DNA of 64,000 nucleotides from the NCBI GenBank assembly GCA_964019055.1, contig OZ025213.1, positions 1,679,269 through 1,743,268 on the forward strand, written 5' to 3'. How positions within the stretch are numbered: the stretch's first letter is position 1; the number at the start of each line of letters is the position of its first letter. The notes beneath the pieces are model-generated. The model searched no databases and had not been told where the DNA came from. It saw nothing but the letters and a program-made list of their open reading frames with translations. This DNA comes from Anthopleura xanthogrammica (Eukaryota > Cnidaria > Anthozoa > Actiniaria > Actiniidae). The position numbers and the translations under genes are program-made. Shown in pieces: positions 1 to 11,263 of the stretch.

Positions 1-851
1 CCCATAACCTGTAGATGGATAACTATCACTGCAACCACGAACATCGGTCTTTTGAATATTTCCACCACCATTGACCAGTTCAATTCACCTGGTTGATTTT
101 CATTGCCTCTGTGCTGTCTTTCTTTATCCACTGGGTCCTTAACATTAGGATCAAAGCTGCAAACAGCCAGTAATGGTAGTACAAAAGAACCAGCTATGAT
201 CATGTACATCGTCCTGAAGCCATACGAATCGATAAGCAACTGGACAATTGGTCCAAGTGACAAGACTCCTATATTTGACGCTCCCGTAACGAAACCAAGG
301 GCAATGGATTGTCTCTTGTTGAAATATTTCGTTGTGGTGAATATACAAGATAAGTAAACTAGCGAAAAGCCCAGTCCGTAGATAATACTGTAAGAGAAGA
401 AGACTTGGATGATGTTTGTAGTGAATGAAGTGGTTACAAGACTTGTTATGCACATCAGAATTCCAAGTATTGCAGTGTTACGGATATTGAGGCGGGTCAT
501 CACCATGGTGGACAGCGGCATACAGAAGAAACCCAGTCCTATTGGGATGGATCCTGCCCAAGCTGTCAGTAAAACAAGAAACATTAACTTTTTGATGCTT
601 TACAAGATTTTTGAAGTGTTAATTGTTAACAAGAGTCCTAAAATCCACGAGTGCACACCTGCTTTTTGGAAAACAAGTGAATCAGTTCCATATTTACCTG
701 TTCTCTCTTTGTTTTCCATGAAGTAGTCCATAAGAACAGGCATAACAACCGCAAAACATTTTAGCATACCAAACACTAGAGCCAAAGAGAGACACCCAGA
801 AAAGCACACTAACCAGGACCACGCGCTGTCTGGTGTCCTCATCCTTTTCAT
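1..851 (-). CDS. SLC16/MCT-like transporter copy A (5' exons, cut by window edge)
   Basis: Exon 1 is 698-851 and exon 2 runs from 562 to the window edge; exons 3 and 4 would lie outside. The frame is open. Exon 1 encodes the first membrane segment with PDSAWSWLV, a variant of the family TM1 signature (D/E-G-G-W-G-W). Exon 2 has KYFNKRQSIALGFVTGAS, matching the MCT TM4-5 signature YFxKRRxLAxG. By family knowledge such 12-TM major-facilitator proteins move monocarboxylates or related solutes across the plasma membrane; the substrate here is unknown. The start is MKRMRTPDS, because an in-frame stop directly precedes it. It lacks about ten residues (CCSPPHSP region) present in copy B, an in-frame loss. 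The loop beginning SYGFRTMYMII shows small substitutions against the other copies. Confidence 0.85.
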
Positions 852-919
852 TTACTTTGACCTTAGTGAAGTTGAAAGCATACTTTATTGTTGATAACTA
901 TCTAATTTTGGATTTTTCG

Positions 920-1045
920 ATAATAATAATAATAATAACAATAATAATAACAATAATAATAATATTAATAATAATAATAACAATAATAATAACAATAATA
1001 ATAATAACACTAATTATGATAACAATAAAAAATAATAACAAGAAC

Positions 1046-1092
<47 letters not shown>

Positions 1093-1110
1093 CAACAATA
1101 AATAAAGTAA
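920..1110. repeat. AAT/AAC trinucleotide microsatellite
   Basis: This is a long run of AAT units with interspersed AAC. Open frames of poly-Asn or poly-Ile over it are artefacts. A shorter AAT run sits at the matching place 5' of copy B (5370-5405), so the seed predates the A/B duplication and expanded in A. Confidence 0.95.
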
Positions 1111-1421
1111 TAATAATAGTAATATAATAACACTAATAATAACACTAACTTAAGTTGAACGCATGGCAGTTGAAACCTAGCACCGATAAAGTTACGAGTG
1201 GACCTCTATGTTTCACCTCTATGAATGACACGGTCCGGGCCAACCACTAATCAAAATATCTCTTTGTTTGAGTAGCCAGTGGAAGTAGAGATCTGGTTGG
1301 CACATTAATATCAATAGGTCAATGACGTCAGCTTTATTATCATTATTGGTCACGTTATAGAATCGAAGTACACAACATTGAAAGCCATTAACTTTGAACA
1401 AACTCATCGAAGAGACATTAA

Positions 1422-1524
1422 ACATTTGTGATAAAAAGTTAAATTTTACACCGTGAAAAAAAAGAAAGATCACTTACTGACGTTTCGTACGCTAGTCCTT
1501 CGTCGGAGTAAAAGGAGATATTAA
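1422..1524. mobile_element. Short insertion present in copy A flank, absent in copy B flank
   Basis: The A flank reads GAGACATTAA, then about 100 bp, then GAGATATTAA; the B flank has a single GAGACATTAA (near 5951). The insert contains CTGACGTTTCGTACGCTAGTC, close to a GACGTTTCG-type motif I know from dispersed invertebrate repeats. The near-identical 10-bp flanks look like a target-site duplication with one mismatch. Confidence 0.55.
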
Positions 1525-1895
1525 CTTTGACGAAACAATTCGTTTATGGTAAGCTATACGATTGTATTGCGAAAAATAGGTTGTAAACAAGTTATAAACA
1601 AGTAATATTGCTCATTCTAAAACACAACTACTCACCGTGACCACTTGAGTACAAATCAAATTTTTAAGACAGACTCTCGTTGAAAATTGGCAAGTAAGAT
1701 GGCGGAACACTGTATATAACTTAATTTAAAGAATTCGATTTTAAAGGTTGCATTTGCTTGGATATCTACTTCACTTGTATCTTCTTCTTGGTTATTTACC
1801 AGCGATATTAATATCTTGACTGATCTATCTAGGCTATCATGGTCGACTGACTGTCTACAACACGATGCATGCATTTTGTTTGAATATATTACAAT

Positions 1896-2215
1896 TCACA
1901 ACACTCCTAATGATATACAAAAGTTGAAATGATGTACAACTACTACATTCCATCGTGCTGGGGTGCTAATAAGAACGTGAATTACGTAACCCGAGGAATA
2001 TAAAGCAGAGCGAGGCTCAATAACACCATTCTTGCTCAGAATTTCGAACAGCGACAGAGTGCAGGACGGCCCACCCACCCTCCCAACGATATTCGCGTGG
2101 GTCGTACCTCCTCTACGTCTAAGTCAAGCTGTTCCAGCTTGTCTTAGACCACGCTGCGAAATATTTTATCCATACCTCATTCTAACTGAGCATGAATGGG
2201 AGTGTTGTAGAATAG
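1896..2215. mobile_element. Non-autonomous element with 8-bp target duplication (hAT-like size)
   Basis: The insert is flanked by ATTACAAT on both sides (1888-1895 and 2216-2223). The matching place upstream of copy B (near 6330) has one ATTACAAT and no insert. Subterminal inverted motifs are CACAACACTCC at the left and GGAGTGTTGTAG at the right. An 8-bp duplication is usual for hAT transposons; family assignment is inference, as no transposase is present. Confidence 0.6.
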
Positions 2216-3173
2216 ATTACAATCGATATTGATAACAATCAATTCTCTCTGACCACAGGGAGCCCAAACAAGCAAAATTGTAGTATTTTTTTTTGCCGCG
2301 CATTTCCCCCTATAAGCTGCTTTCTTACGTCCCATAATAAAGGACTTTGAGGGACACTTTCCATAAACACAATAGTTTTCATGTGCAGTCTAGTATAACA
2401 AGCTAGTGTATTTATGCCGGAACATGAGTGCGACTCAAAGTCGAGAATAAGAAACCAAATAATTAATAGTAAATAAAATACGATATAACTCGCCTGTTTT
2501 GTCCTATGTACCTTACAGTCACTTCAATATTGAATTTGTATATATTATTTAGCACACTATCTTAGCCTAAAACAGAACAATTCGATAAAGGGTAATTTTT
2601 CGTATACGTATTATAGTTAACAGGAAACGATATCTGGCCCATTGAAAGGGAACATATATAACAGTGTTACGTACACTTTTGGCAAAAATACTTCGTTGAC
2701 ACAACAATAATATGATTTAATTGTTTGTCAGTTTCATCTTTGTTGAGTCAGGCCACCGTAATATTCCCGTCACCTTCACCGTCTGCCGTGATTTTCTCAT
2801 CCATCCTACCCTTTCTCACGTCATCTTCGCCACTTTGAACCTCATACTAACATCTTCTTTTTCTCGGGTCTCGGTACTCGATATCTGCGTTAGATGCCTT
2901 TCATTTCCGGTGTCCTCCACTGTTATGAAAAAACGTTTGTCAGCCCATTTGATTACATTTACGTTGCTAAAGATAATATCAATATATATTGATTAAGACC
3001 AATATATAAGAATGTAGACCAATGTTATCAAGCTTAAATACCCTGTAACGATGACTTTTTATTGATTGTTAAAAAAAATTCCCAAAAATCCAAAATTGAT
3101 CCTTGATAATCGTCATTTTGGACCTTTTCACTATATTCACCATTCATTACCAATTACTATCTATTTTACTTTT

Positions 3174-5292
3174 TCAAAATTTTGTTTCGTAATGTTCCTC
3201 ACTGCCTGACTTTGTCCAAAATATTTCGTTTTCATGAGAACATGATTTGTCTATTTCCTTCGTCTTTGTGGAGTTGTCGGCCATATTGTCATAGCTATCA
3301 TCATCAGCAGACATCGTAGTTTGATTTTCTTGATTTTCTTCTTCGATAACTAGATTCACATTAAATGCTACATTCGTGTCATCTTCAGAAAGTTTTTCAT
3401 TCATCATCTCCAAAGCTACATTTTCTTCTTCATCCACATTTTGACGGTTGTCCGGAACATCTTCATTTTTTGGGGATTCAGTTGTCCCTATCTGTGTTGG
3501 CTGTCCTTCCAGTTCCAGTGTCCTCCATGGTTTAAAGTAATATTGTAAAAAGGGAAGGAAGAATGATAGCAGTAAAATGGCTCCAGCGGTGTAAAAGGCT
3601 GGTTTGTACGAACCAGTTTTATCGGCGATAAAACCTATAAAAATTGGAAGATTCTCAAGTCAATACTATTGCCTTACAGGGCGTTATGGGCTGGAATGGC
3701 AAAGGGTCAAGGATCGAGGATCAAGCTTTACGCATTCCTCTCACATGATTCCCTATTTCCCAATGTCTGTACAGCACATGCGCAGAACCTACCAATGAGA
3801 GGAGATCCCGTGAAGTCAGCTATGGATGAGAACCACAGGCCAATTGGAACCGAATATTGTCTTAGTCTTGATTCAACTATTTTCAAGAATAAAACAACTG
3901 CTGTGGTATTCAAAATACCAATGCCAAGACCAAGGAGGGCAGAAAAGCATACGAAGAGAATATAACTTGAAGACACCTGAAGTAGAATTGTAGCGAGTCC
4001 CATGCTGAGAGCTCCAGCCTGGTTAACATGGAATGGATTGACTCTTTTGTGGTCCATGATCCTCCCTGCTACAATACCGGCAATCAGTGAAGAAACGCCA
4101 ATCGCTATGAAGAGATTGGAGGCTTTTTGCGCCGGAATACCAACTTCTCGACAATAACTGACCTGCAAGGACAATGAGAAAAGAAATTCGTATAAAATAC
4201 GAACAAACTGAAATGATACTGGCACGTCAGTGTGTGCTAAACCTATGAACGTCACGCAATACTGACTTGTATTGCTATTTGTTTTATTGTTTAGCAGGAT
4301 ACCAGGCCGTCGTCAGCCAATCAACAGCCAATCAGAACGTACGAATTTAAGGATAACGGTTCGGGGGAAAAATGAAAGTGTTTTCCTTACCAAATGCACA
4401 AACGAGATAAAGCCACTCATAACCTGTAGATGGATAACTATCACTGCAACCACATACATCGGTCTTTTGAATATTTCCACCACCATCGACCAGTTCCATT
4501 CACCTGGTTGGTTTTCATTATCTCTATGTTGTCTTTCTTCATCCACTGGGTCCTTAACATTAGGATCAAAATTGCAAACAGCCAGTAATGGTAGTAAAAA
4601 AGAACCAGCCATGATCCTGTACATCGTCCTGAAGCCATACAAATCGATAAGCAACTGGACAATTGGTCCAAGTGACAAGACTCCTATGTATGTACCTCCA
4701 GTAACAATACCAATGGCAATAGCTTGTCTCTTATCGAAGTACTTCGTTGAGGCGAAAATGCAAGAGGTAAAAACTAGCGAAAAGCCCAGCCCATATAGAA
4801 TGCTGTAAGAGAAGAAGATTTGTATGATATTTGTAGTGAATGAAGTGGTTACAAGACTTGTTATGCACATCAAAGTTCCAAGTATTGCAGTGTTACGGAT
4901 ATTGAGGCGGGTCATCACCATGGTGGACAGGGGCATACAGAAGAAACCAAGTCCTGTTGGGATGGATCCTGCCCAAGCTGTCAGTAAAACAAGACACACA
5001 AGAAACGTTAACTTTTTGATGCTTTACAAGATTTTTGGAGTGTTAATTGTTAACAAGAGTCCTAAAAGCCACGAGTGCACACCTGCTTTTTGGAAAACAA
5101 GTGGATTCCATATTTACCTGTTCTCTCTTTGTTTTCCATGAAGTAGTCCATAAGAACAGGCATAACAACCCCAAAACATTTTAGCATACCAAACACTAGA
5201 GCCAAAGAGAGACACCCAGAAAAGCACACTAACCAGGACCACGCACTGTCTGGTGTCCGGGGAGAATGGGGCGGAGAACAGCATGGCGTCAT
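3174..5292 (-). CDS. SLC16/MCT-like transporter copy B, four exons, 530 aa
   Basis: Exons are 5118-5292, 4391-4977, 3793-4162 and 3174-3634; all junctions are GT-AG and the 1593 nt give 530 codons plus stop. Residues 1-58 carry TM1 with PDSAWSWLV; 59-254 carry the next segments with KYFDKRQAIAIGIVTGG; 254-377 start the C-terminal half, where AGRIMDHKRVNP resembles the conserved TM8 region; exon 4 has a last hydrophobic segment (FYTAGAILLLSFFLPF) and an acidic cytosolic tail of about 120 residues. The tail ends ETKF, a class I PDZ-ligand pattern (T at -2, hydrophobic at 0). Its middle differs from the tails of D, E and F while the last residues are kept. I chose MTPCC as start because it aligns with the starts of C to F; two upstream in-frame ATGs exist. 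Substrate unknown. Confidence 0.9.
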
Positions 5293-5368
5293 CTTTTTCA
5301 TTTTCTTTGACCTTAGTGAAGTTGAAAGCATACTTTATTGTTGATAACTATCTAATTTTGGATTTTTC

Positions 5369-5405
<37 letters not shown>

Positions 5406-6907
5406 GTTGTGAAGTAGTTAAGTCTTTGTATGCTGTCTAAGTTAGTACAATGCCATTTAAATCTGTACATGTCAGTATGGAAATTAAGAATTTTGCTTAG
5501 AAATTATGGTATATTTCCGCAATCTTCTGTAAAAAGTGAAGTCAGACAAAAGTTGAAAACCACATAATAATAACAAAAACAATAAGAATAAAAATTATGA
5601 CAATAATAACAACAACAATAATAACAACAATAAATAAAGTAATAATAATAGTAATATAATAACACTAATAATAACACTAACTTTATTTACAGAAGTTGAA
5701 CGCATGGCAGTTGAAACCTAGCACCGATAAAGTTACGAGTGGACCTCTATGTTTCACCTCTATGAATGACACGGTCCGAGCCAACCACTAATCAAAATAT
5801 CTCTTTGTTTGAGTAGCCAGTGGAAGTAGAGATCTGGTTGGCACATTAATATCAATAGGTCAATGACGTCAGCTTCATTATCATTATTGGTCTCGTTATA
5901 GAATCGAAGTACACAACATTGAAAGCCATTATCTTTGAACAAACTCATCGAAGAGACATTAACTTTGACGAAACTATTCGTTTATGGCAAGCTATACGAT
6001 TGTATTGCGAAAAATAGGTTATAAACAAGTTATAAACAAGTAATATTGCTCATTCTAAAACACAACTACTCACCGTGACCACTTGAGCACAAAACAAATT
6101 ATTAAGACAAACTCTCGTTGAAAATTGGCAAGTAAGATGGCGGAACACTGTATATAACTTAATTTAAAGAATTCGATTTTAAAGGTTGTATTTGCTTGGA
6201 TATCTACTTCACTTGTATCTTCTTCTTGGTTATTTACCAGCGATATAATATCTTGACTGATCTATCTAGGGTATCATGGTCGACTGCCTAGCTACACCAC
6301 GAATCATGCATTATGTTTGAATATATTACAATCGATATTGATAACAATCAATTCACTCTGACCACAGGGAGCCCAATTAAGCAAAATTATAGTATTTTTT
6401 GGGCGCACATTTTACCCTATGATTTAATTGTTTTTCAGTTTCATCTTTGTTGAGTCAGGCCACCGTAGTATTCCCGTCACCTTCACCGTCTGCCGTGATT
6501 TTCTCATCCATCCTACCTTTTCTCACGTCATCTTCGCCACTTTGATACCTCATACTAACATCTTCTTTTTCTCGGGTCTCGGTACTCGATATCTGCGTTA
6601 GATGCCTTTCATTTTCTTTGTCCTCCACTCCACTCAAGATTTAATATTGTATTGGTATGTAGACCAATATATAAGAATGAATGCCAAACGTCAATACCCT
6701 TTTATTTCCCTCTCACAAGCATGTTATAATGCGATTGGTATAAAACAGTACATGGTAACGTCAGTTGATAGGCAGTAAGATATTAACGTAAAGGATAAAG
6801 ATATTCACCCGATGGCCTTCCGTAGCTTTGACAAACTGGTCGATATCGTCTGAGCTAATTGAAACTGATTAATTTTAGAATTAGTTATTGTTACGTCACG
6901 CGGTACC
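5293..6907. other. Intergenic region between copies B and C
   Basis: No gene is supported. It contains a short AAT run (5370-5405), AAC/AAT-rich sequence near 5565-5690, a block homologous to the 5' flank of copy A (5690-6420), the 15-mer CCACAGGGAGCCCAA near 6363, and a decayed coding-like block (6440-6640). Confidence 0.7.
6440..6640 (-). pseudogene. Duplicated acidic coding-like relic (second copy at about 2721-2930)
   Basis: On the minus strand this reads as a hydrophilic Glu/Asp/Lys-rich stretch (for example EKEDVSMRYQSGEDD). The copy at 2721-2930 has the same sequence with a one-base deletion in the same stretch, which shifts the frame. Composition resembles the acidic tails of the neighbouring transporters, but I cannot align it to one. 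It may be a remnant of another tail exon or plain non-coding sequence. Confidence 0.35.
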
Positions 6908-9674
6908 TCAAAATTCGTCTTCACCACCAACACCTTGATGGTTGTCATGAATATCTTCATCCAATCTCTGGTTCTCAGTAGTTCCCATGGATGTTGGCTG
7001 TCCTTCTATTTCCAGTGTCCTCCATGGTTTAAAGTAATATTGTAAAAAGGGAAGGAAGAATGATAGCAGTAAAATGGCTCCAGCGGTGTAAAAGGCTGGT
7101 TTGTACGAACCAGTTTTATCGGCGATAAAACCTAAAATATTCAAAAATACTATAATTTATTACAAATTTAGGATCGATATCCGCGTGATAAAGCTGTGAA
7201 TAAAAACTATATCAGTGAAGGAGTTACGAACCCTGTATTCTAGGGTTTAGGTTAAGGTTTAGGGTCAGATTCCAGTCCTCTCTAGACAATGGCATTTTGG
7301 GCTATGGAAAAAAGTATATCTACCGAATTGGATATTCCATCTCACTGAATGGGTTTCCTTGTACTGCATGCGCATGCGCAAACCTACCAAATAGAGGATT
7401 TCCCGTGAAATCACCGATGGCTGTTACCATGACACCAATAGGAAACGAGTATATTCTGAGTCTTGGTTCAACTGTTCGCATGAGAAGTACAACAAACGCA
7501 GTTTGTAAAAACCCGATGCCAAGACCGAGGAAAACCGAAAAAAAGACGAAGTGAAGATAACTCGAAGACAGTTGAAGTACAGTTGTAGCGAGTCCGATGC
7601 TGAGGGCTGCAGCCTGGTTAACATGGAATGGATTGACTTTTTTGTAGTCGATAATCCTCCCTGCCACGATACCTGCAATCAGTGAAGAAACGCCAATCGT
7701 TATGAAGAGTTTGGAGGCCTTGTCCGCTGAAATGCCGACTTCTAGACAATAATTAACCTGCAGATACAATGTAATGGATAAGCATTGATATGTGTAGATG
7801 CCACAATAAAAAATATTCTCTTCCATTCACAAGTCAGGTTTTTTCCTCGGGTTTTCTTGATCATGAAAAATACGCACTGACCCAGTAACTGGATGAGGCA
7901 TGTTTTTCTATAGTTGTCAATCAGGGAAGCGACGTTCATGACGTTCATTCCCCTTTTACGGCACACAATACGCATATCACGTGTTAATTACCTATATATA
8001 TATATGAAATCAATGTTGGGTTCATGTAGGGGTGAATTGCGCATGTTCAGTTATTTGCTTGCCTCGATTCAATTGTTTTTACACACGCGTAAAACAGTTT
8101 TCAATTAGTAAAATCCTGAGAAAGGAGTAAACTAAATTAATACACAAAACACACTACTATACGGTACGCACAAGAAGCAAAATAAGCAAAATAAAGCAGA
8201 TGAAAACTCACCAGTTGATGAGGCAACACACACGACGAACTACATAGCACAACACATGCACAGCGCGCAATGTTGGCCGGTTAGTAAAACACAAACGCGG
8301 AACACGGAAACATGCATTTTAGGGAATAACACTCTTGTTGAGGCAAGTATTGCCTCAACAGTTGATGATGCTCTTAAAAGGAAAGAAAATTAAATAAAAC
8401 TTACCAAATGGACAAAAGAGACGAAGGCACCTATTGCCTGCAGGGTGATAGCTATAACAGCAACCACGTATACTGGCCTTTTGAAGATTTCCAGCACCAT
8501 CGACCAGTTCCATTCACCTGGTTGGTTTTCATTGTCTCTATGTTGTCTTTCTTCATCCACTGGGTCCTTAACATTAGGATCAAAGCTGCAAACAGCCAGT
8601 AATGGTAGTACAAATGACCCAGCCATGATCCTGTACATTGTCCTGAAGCCATACAAATCGATAAGCAACTGGACAATTGGTCCAAGTGACAAGATTCCTA
8701 TATTTGTACCTCCAGTAACGATACCAATAGCAATAGCTTGTCTCTTGTCAAAATATTTTACTGTTGCGAATATACAGGAATTATAAAGTAACGATAAACC
8801 GAGTCCGTTGAGAATACCATAGGAGAAGTAGACTTGTATGATGTTTGTAGTGAATGAAGTGGTTACAAGACTTGTTATGCACATCAGAATTCCAAGTATT
8901 GCAGTGTGACGGATATTGATGCGGGTCATCACCATGGTGGACAGCGGCAAACAGAGATAGATAAGACCATTTGCGATAGAATCTGCCCAAGCTGAAGTTA
9001 AACAAATGATCTATAGGTTAAGTTACATAAACGTAACCTTAGAACAAGTTTAATTAATTTTCGTGATCTGTGATATGCGTGTAGGGACGTAGCCAGGATT
9101 TTGCCTAGGGAGGGGGGGGGAGGGGCAAAACTTTTGACAGCCGCCAAAGTGCGTTGCCATAGAATTTTGGCTCACAAACTCAGATTATGAATAAATAAAG
9201 TCATTGAGATCAACCAAGCATAGTAATTATACCAAAAGCTATGATTTTAGCGTCCGTAAGTATATGTCGCCGAGAACAATAGAATTCTGCCCGATGACCC
9301 GTTTTCAGAACATCAACCAAAAAACGGCCAAAGAAAAATAAAAACAAAGACGATGGAGGAGGGCGGCCGGTCCCCTGGCTACACCCCTGGTATATTCTAA
9401 ACGTGGATTTTCTTGAATTTGAACGTTTGATAATTTCCGTAAGTCGTGATCGTCCTTTTAAAATTCTCGTGAACCGTGCCTAGACCCCCTGTTTCTCACC
9501 AATTTTCTCTCTGTTTTCTTGAAAGTAGTCCATAAGAACTGGCATAACAATTGCAAAGCACCGTGCCATACCAACCACAAGACAAAACGATAGACACCCT
9601 GAAAAGCACACTAACCAGGACCACGCACTGTCTGGTGTCCGCGGAGAATGGGGCCGACTACAGCACAGCTCCAT
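6908..9674 (-). CDS. SLC16/MCT-like transporter copy C, four exons, 451 aa, short tail
   Basis: Exons are 9500-9674, 8405-8991, 7388-7757 and 6908-7131 (1356 nt, 451 residues). It has the family signatures PDSAWSWLV in TM1 and KYFDKRQAIAIG in TM4-5, and AGRIIDYKKVNP after exon 3 begins. Exon 4 is 224 nt, against 419-461 nt in the other complete copies; the acidic tail is cut to about 35 residues and ends GEDEF, so the C-terminal ETKF/L seen in B, D, E and F is missing. The Met start (MELCCSRPHSP) aligns with D. Intron 1 carries a TIR element with GTAGCCAGG ends. Copies C and D share 5' flank sequence and the CCSR N-terminus, so they form a pair. Confidence 0.9.
9082..9392. mobile_element. TIR element with GTAGCCAGG ends in intron 1 of copy C
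   Basis: The left end reads GGGACGTAGCCAGGATT, the right end CCTGGCTACACCCCTGG, giving imperfect terminal inverted repeats around about 310 bp of non-coding DNA. The intron of paired copy D lacks it. It is too short to encode a transposase. Confidence 0.6.
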
Positions 9675-11263
9675 CAGTTCTTCTCTAAAATTATTGAAAG
9701 AAATGTCTGTTTTCTATTACCCTTGGATGCTTGGTTTATCTTTATCTTTTACGTGTTGTCTCACTAGATCAACCCACAGGAAGCCCAAGCAATGTTTTTG
9801 TACCTTATTTCAAAGGAATGTATGTGGAATTATTCAACGTAAGAATAACTGAAGTAATTCTTGTAGTTTGCTTACCAATTTTTGCCTGTATGTTGTTGCT
9901 GCTGTACTTTGTCTCTGTACGCGATTTGGAGCCAATCCGACGAGGTTTAGGCTTTTTACGGGCCTGCTATTCAACCCTAGTATCCCCCGCAGCCGTTTTT
10001 ACCCAGACTGTAACGCATCTCATGCCAGCCGTTACCAAAGAATCAATATAGTACGTCCACGTCGTGGTTAATTCGTACGTGCTTTTCTGATCTCAATCAC
10101 AAATTTCAATATTTTCTTTCCTTTTGTGAGTATCCTTTCATTGTTACCTTTCTGATGGGGAAACAATCTTCAGAATTTCTTTTCTAGTCTAGAAAAGTAT
10201 ACGTAATGCTATGAAAGAATTTGAATCTGGATGTCGAACAGCGAAGTGTGAGAAAGCAAGTCAAAAGAATTCACAATGTGAGCTTGCAGAGTATATTTGT
10301 GTTGTCAGATAATGAAAATTAAAACCTACGAAGCAATACAGTACGACGAAACTTCTATATATTGCGGTTTAGATTCTTACCGTAGCAAATGCTGACTCTT
10401 TCGTGTTTGATGTCACGCGCTTCAACCAGACGTGCGAACACAAACCCTTCGTAAAGAATGAGAATTGTGACCCATATGTTGAGGAAATTATGCTTGCACA
10501 ATAACTGTCTTTATCTGACTCCTTTATATACAGTTATACAGTCAAAAGTAGTAAGGTTTGGAAGAGTGGAGCCTACAAGATATGACCCCAGTCAAGTGCA
10601 ACGCGACAAAGCTGCTTGCATGATTCTTCCATCAACGTCATCCAACAACCACAGGTAGCCCAAGCAGGGTCGTCACGCAACGCTTCATTTCTTCACTGAG
10701 CTGTCCTGGTTTACAGGCCACCATTCGAATCTAAAATGTTCAGACACTTTTAATGCAAAGCACCAATGTATTTATTTAATGAAATTACACAAATCACCAC
10801 ATGCATTGCTTTTGCTTGTACGATATTGAAAATCCTACGTGGGGAGGGGGAAGGAGAAGTTCCCCTTCTCTTTCCCCTTGAGAGCCTATTCGCAGGCTAA
10901 TCCAAGTTCGCCGTAAAAGGTTCTTCTAGACAACTTTCACGCCACACAGGGTATACGATTTCGATAGGTTAGGTCTTGGATAAGTTAGGGGTATTTAGCG
11001 TTTCCAAGTCTCAGATCAATTTTAACTTTTTCTCGAAACTGGTATTTTTCGCCACGTACACCAAAACAATTTTATTACATAACTTCTAACTGTGCCAGCA
11101 TATTCAGGTAATAGAATTTTTCTTGGGTCTTGGATAGGGTTATAAGTTCATGATATTCTTGTCTTAGATAGTGTCACGGTCTTCGGGTCCCAGCGAATCA
11201 TCCCTATCACTGAACCACCCCTAATACACCCCCCACCTCCTGAATATTTCTGTGTTTTCCCAT
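9675..11263. other. Intergenic region between copies C and D
   Basis: The first part shares short similarity with the 5' flank of copy D (for example TGTCTGTTTTCTATTAC near 9701 and 14105). The 15-mer family CCACAGG-N-AGCCCAA occurs near 9775 and 10652. An open frame at 9731-10051 has hydrophobic stretches but no family resemblance and no counterpart in the D flank, so I do not call it a gene. Confidence 0.6.

Larger units (their letters stand above)
852..3173. other. Intergenic region between copies A and B
   Basis: No convincing gene. It holds an AAT/AAC trinucleotide run (about 920-1110), a block matching the 5' flank of copy B (about 1140-1890 versus 5690-6320), two insertions absent from that flank (1422-1524 and 1896-2215), the 15-mer CCACAGGGAGCCCAA near 2253, and a decayed coding-like block (about 2721-2930) that matches 6440-6640. 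Confidence 0.7.

Noticed and set aside
833..1105. Open frames of poly-Asn and poly-Ile
   Set aside because: They are translations of the AAT microsatellite. The same holds for the poly-Asn/Tyr frames at 36195-36630.
9731..10051. 106-codon plus-strand frame with hydrophobic segments
   Set aside because: No family resemblance, no counterpart in the related copy D flank, and it spans the recurrent 15-mer; likely chance.
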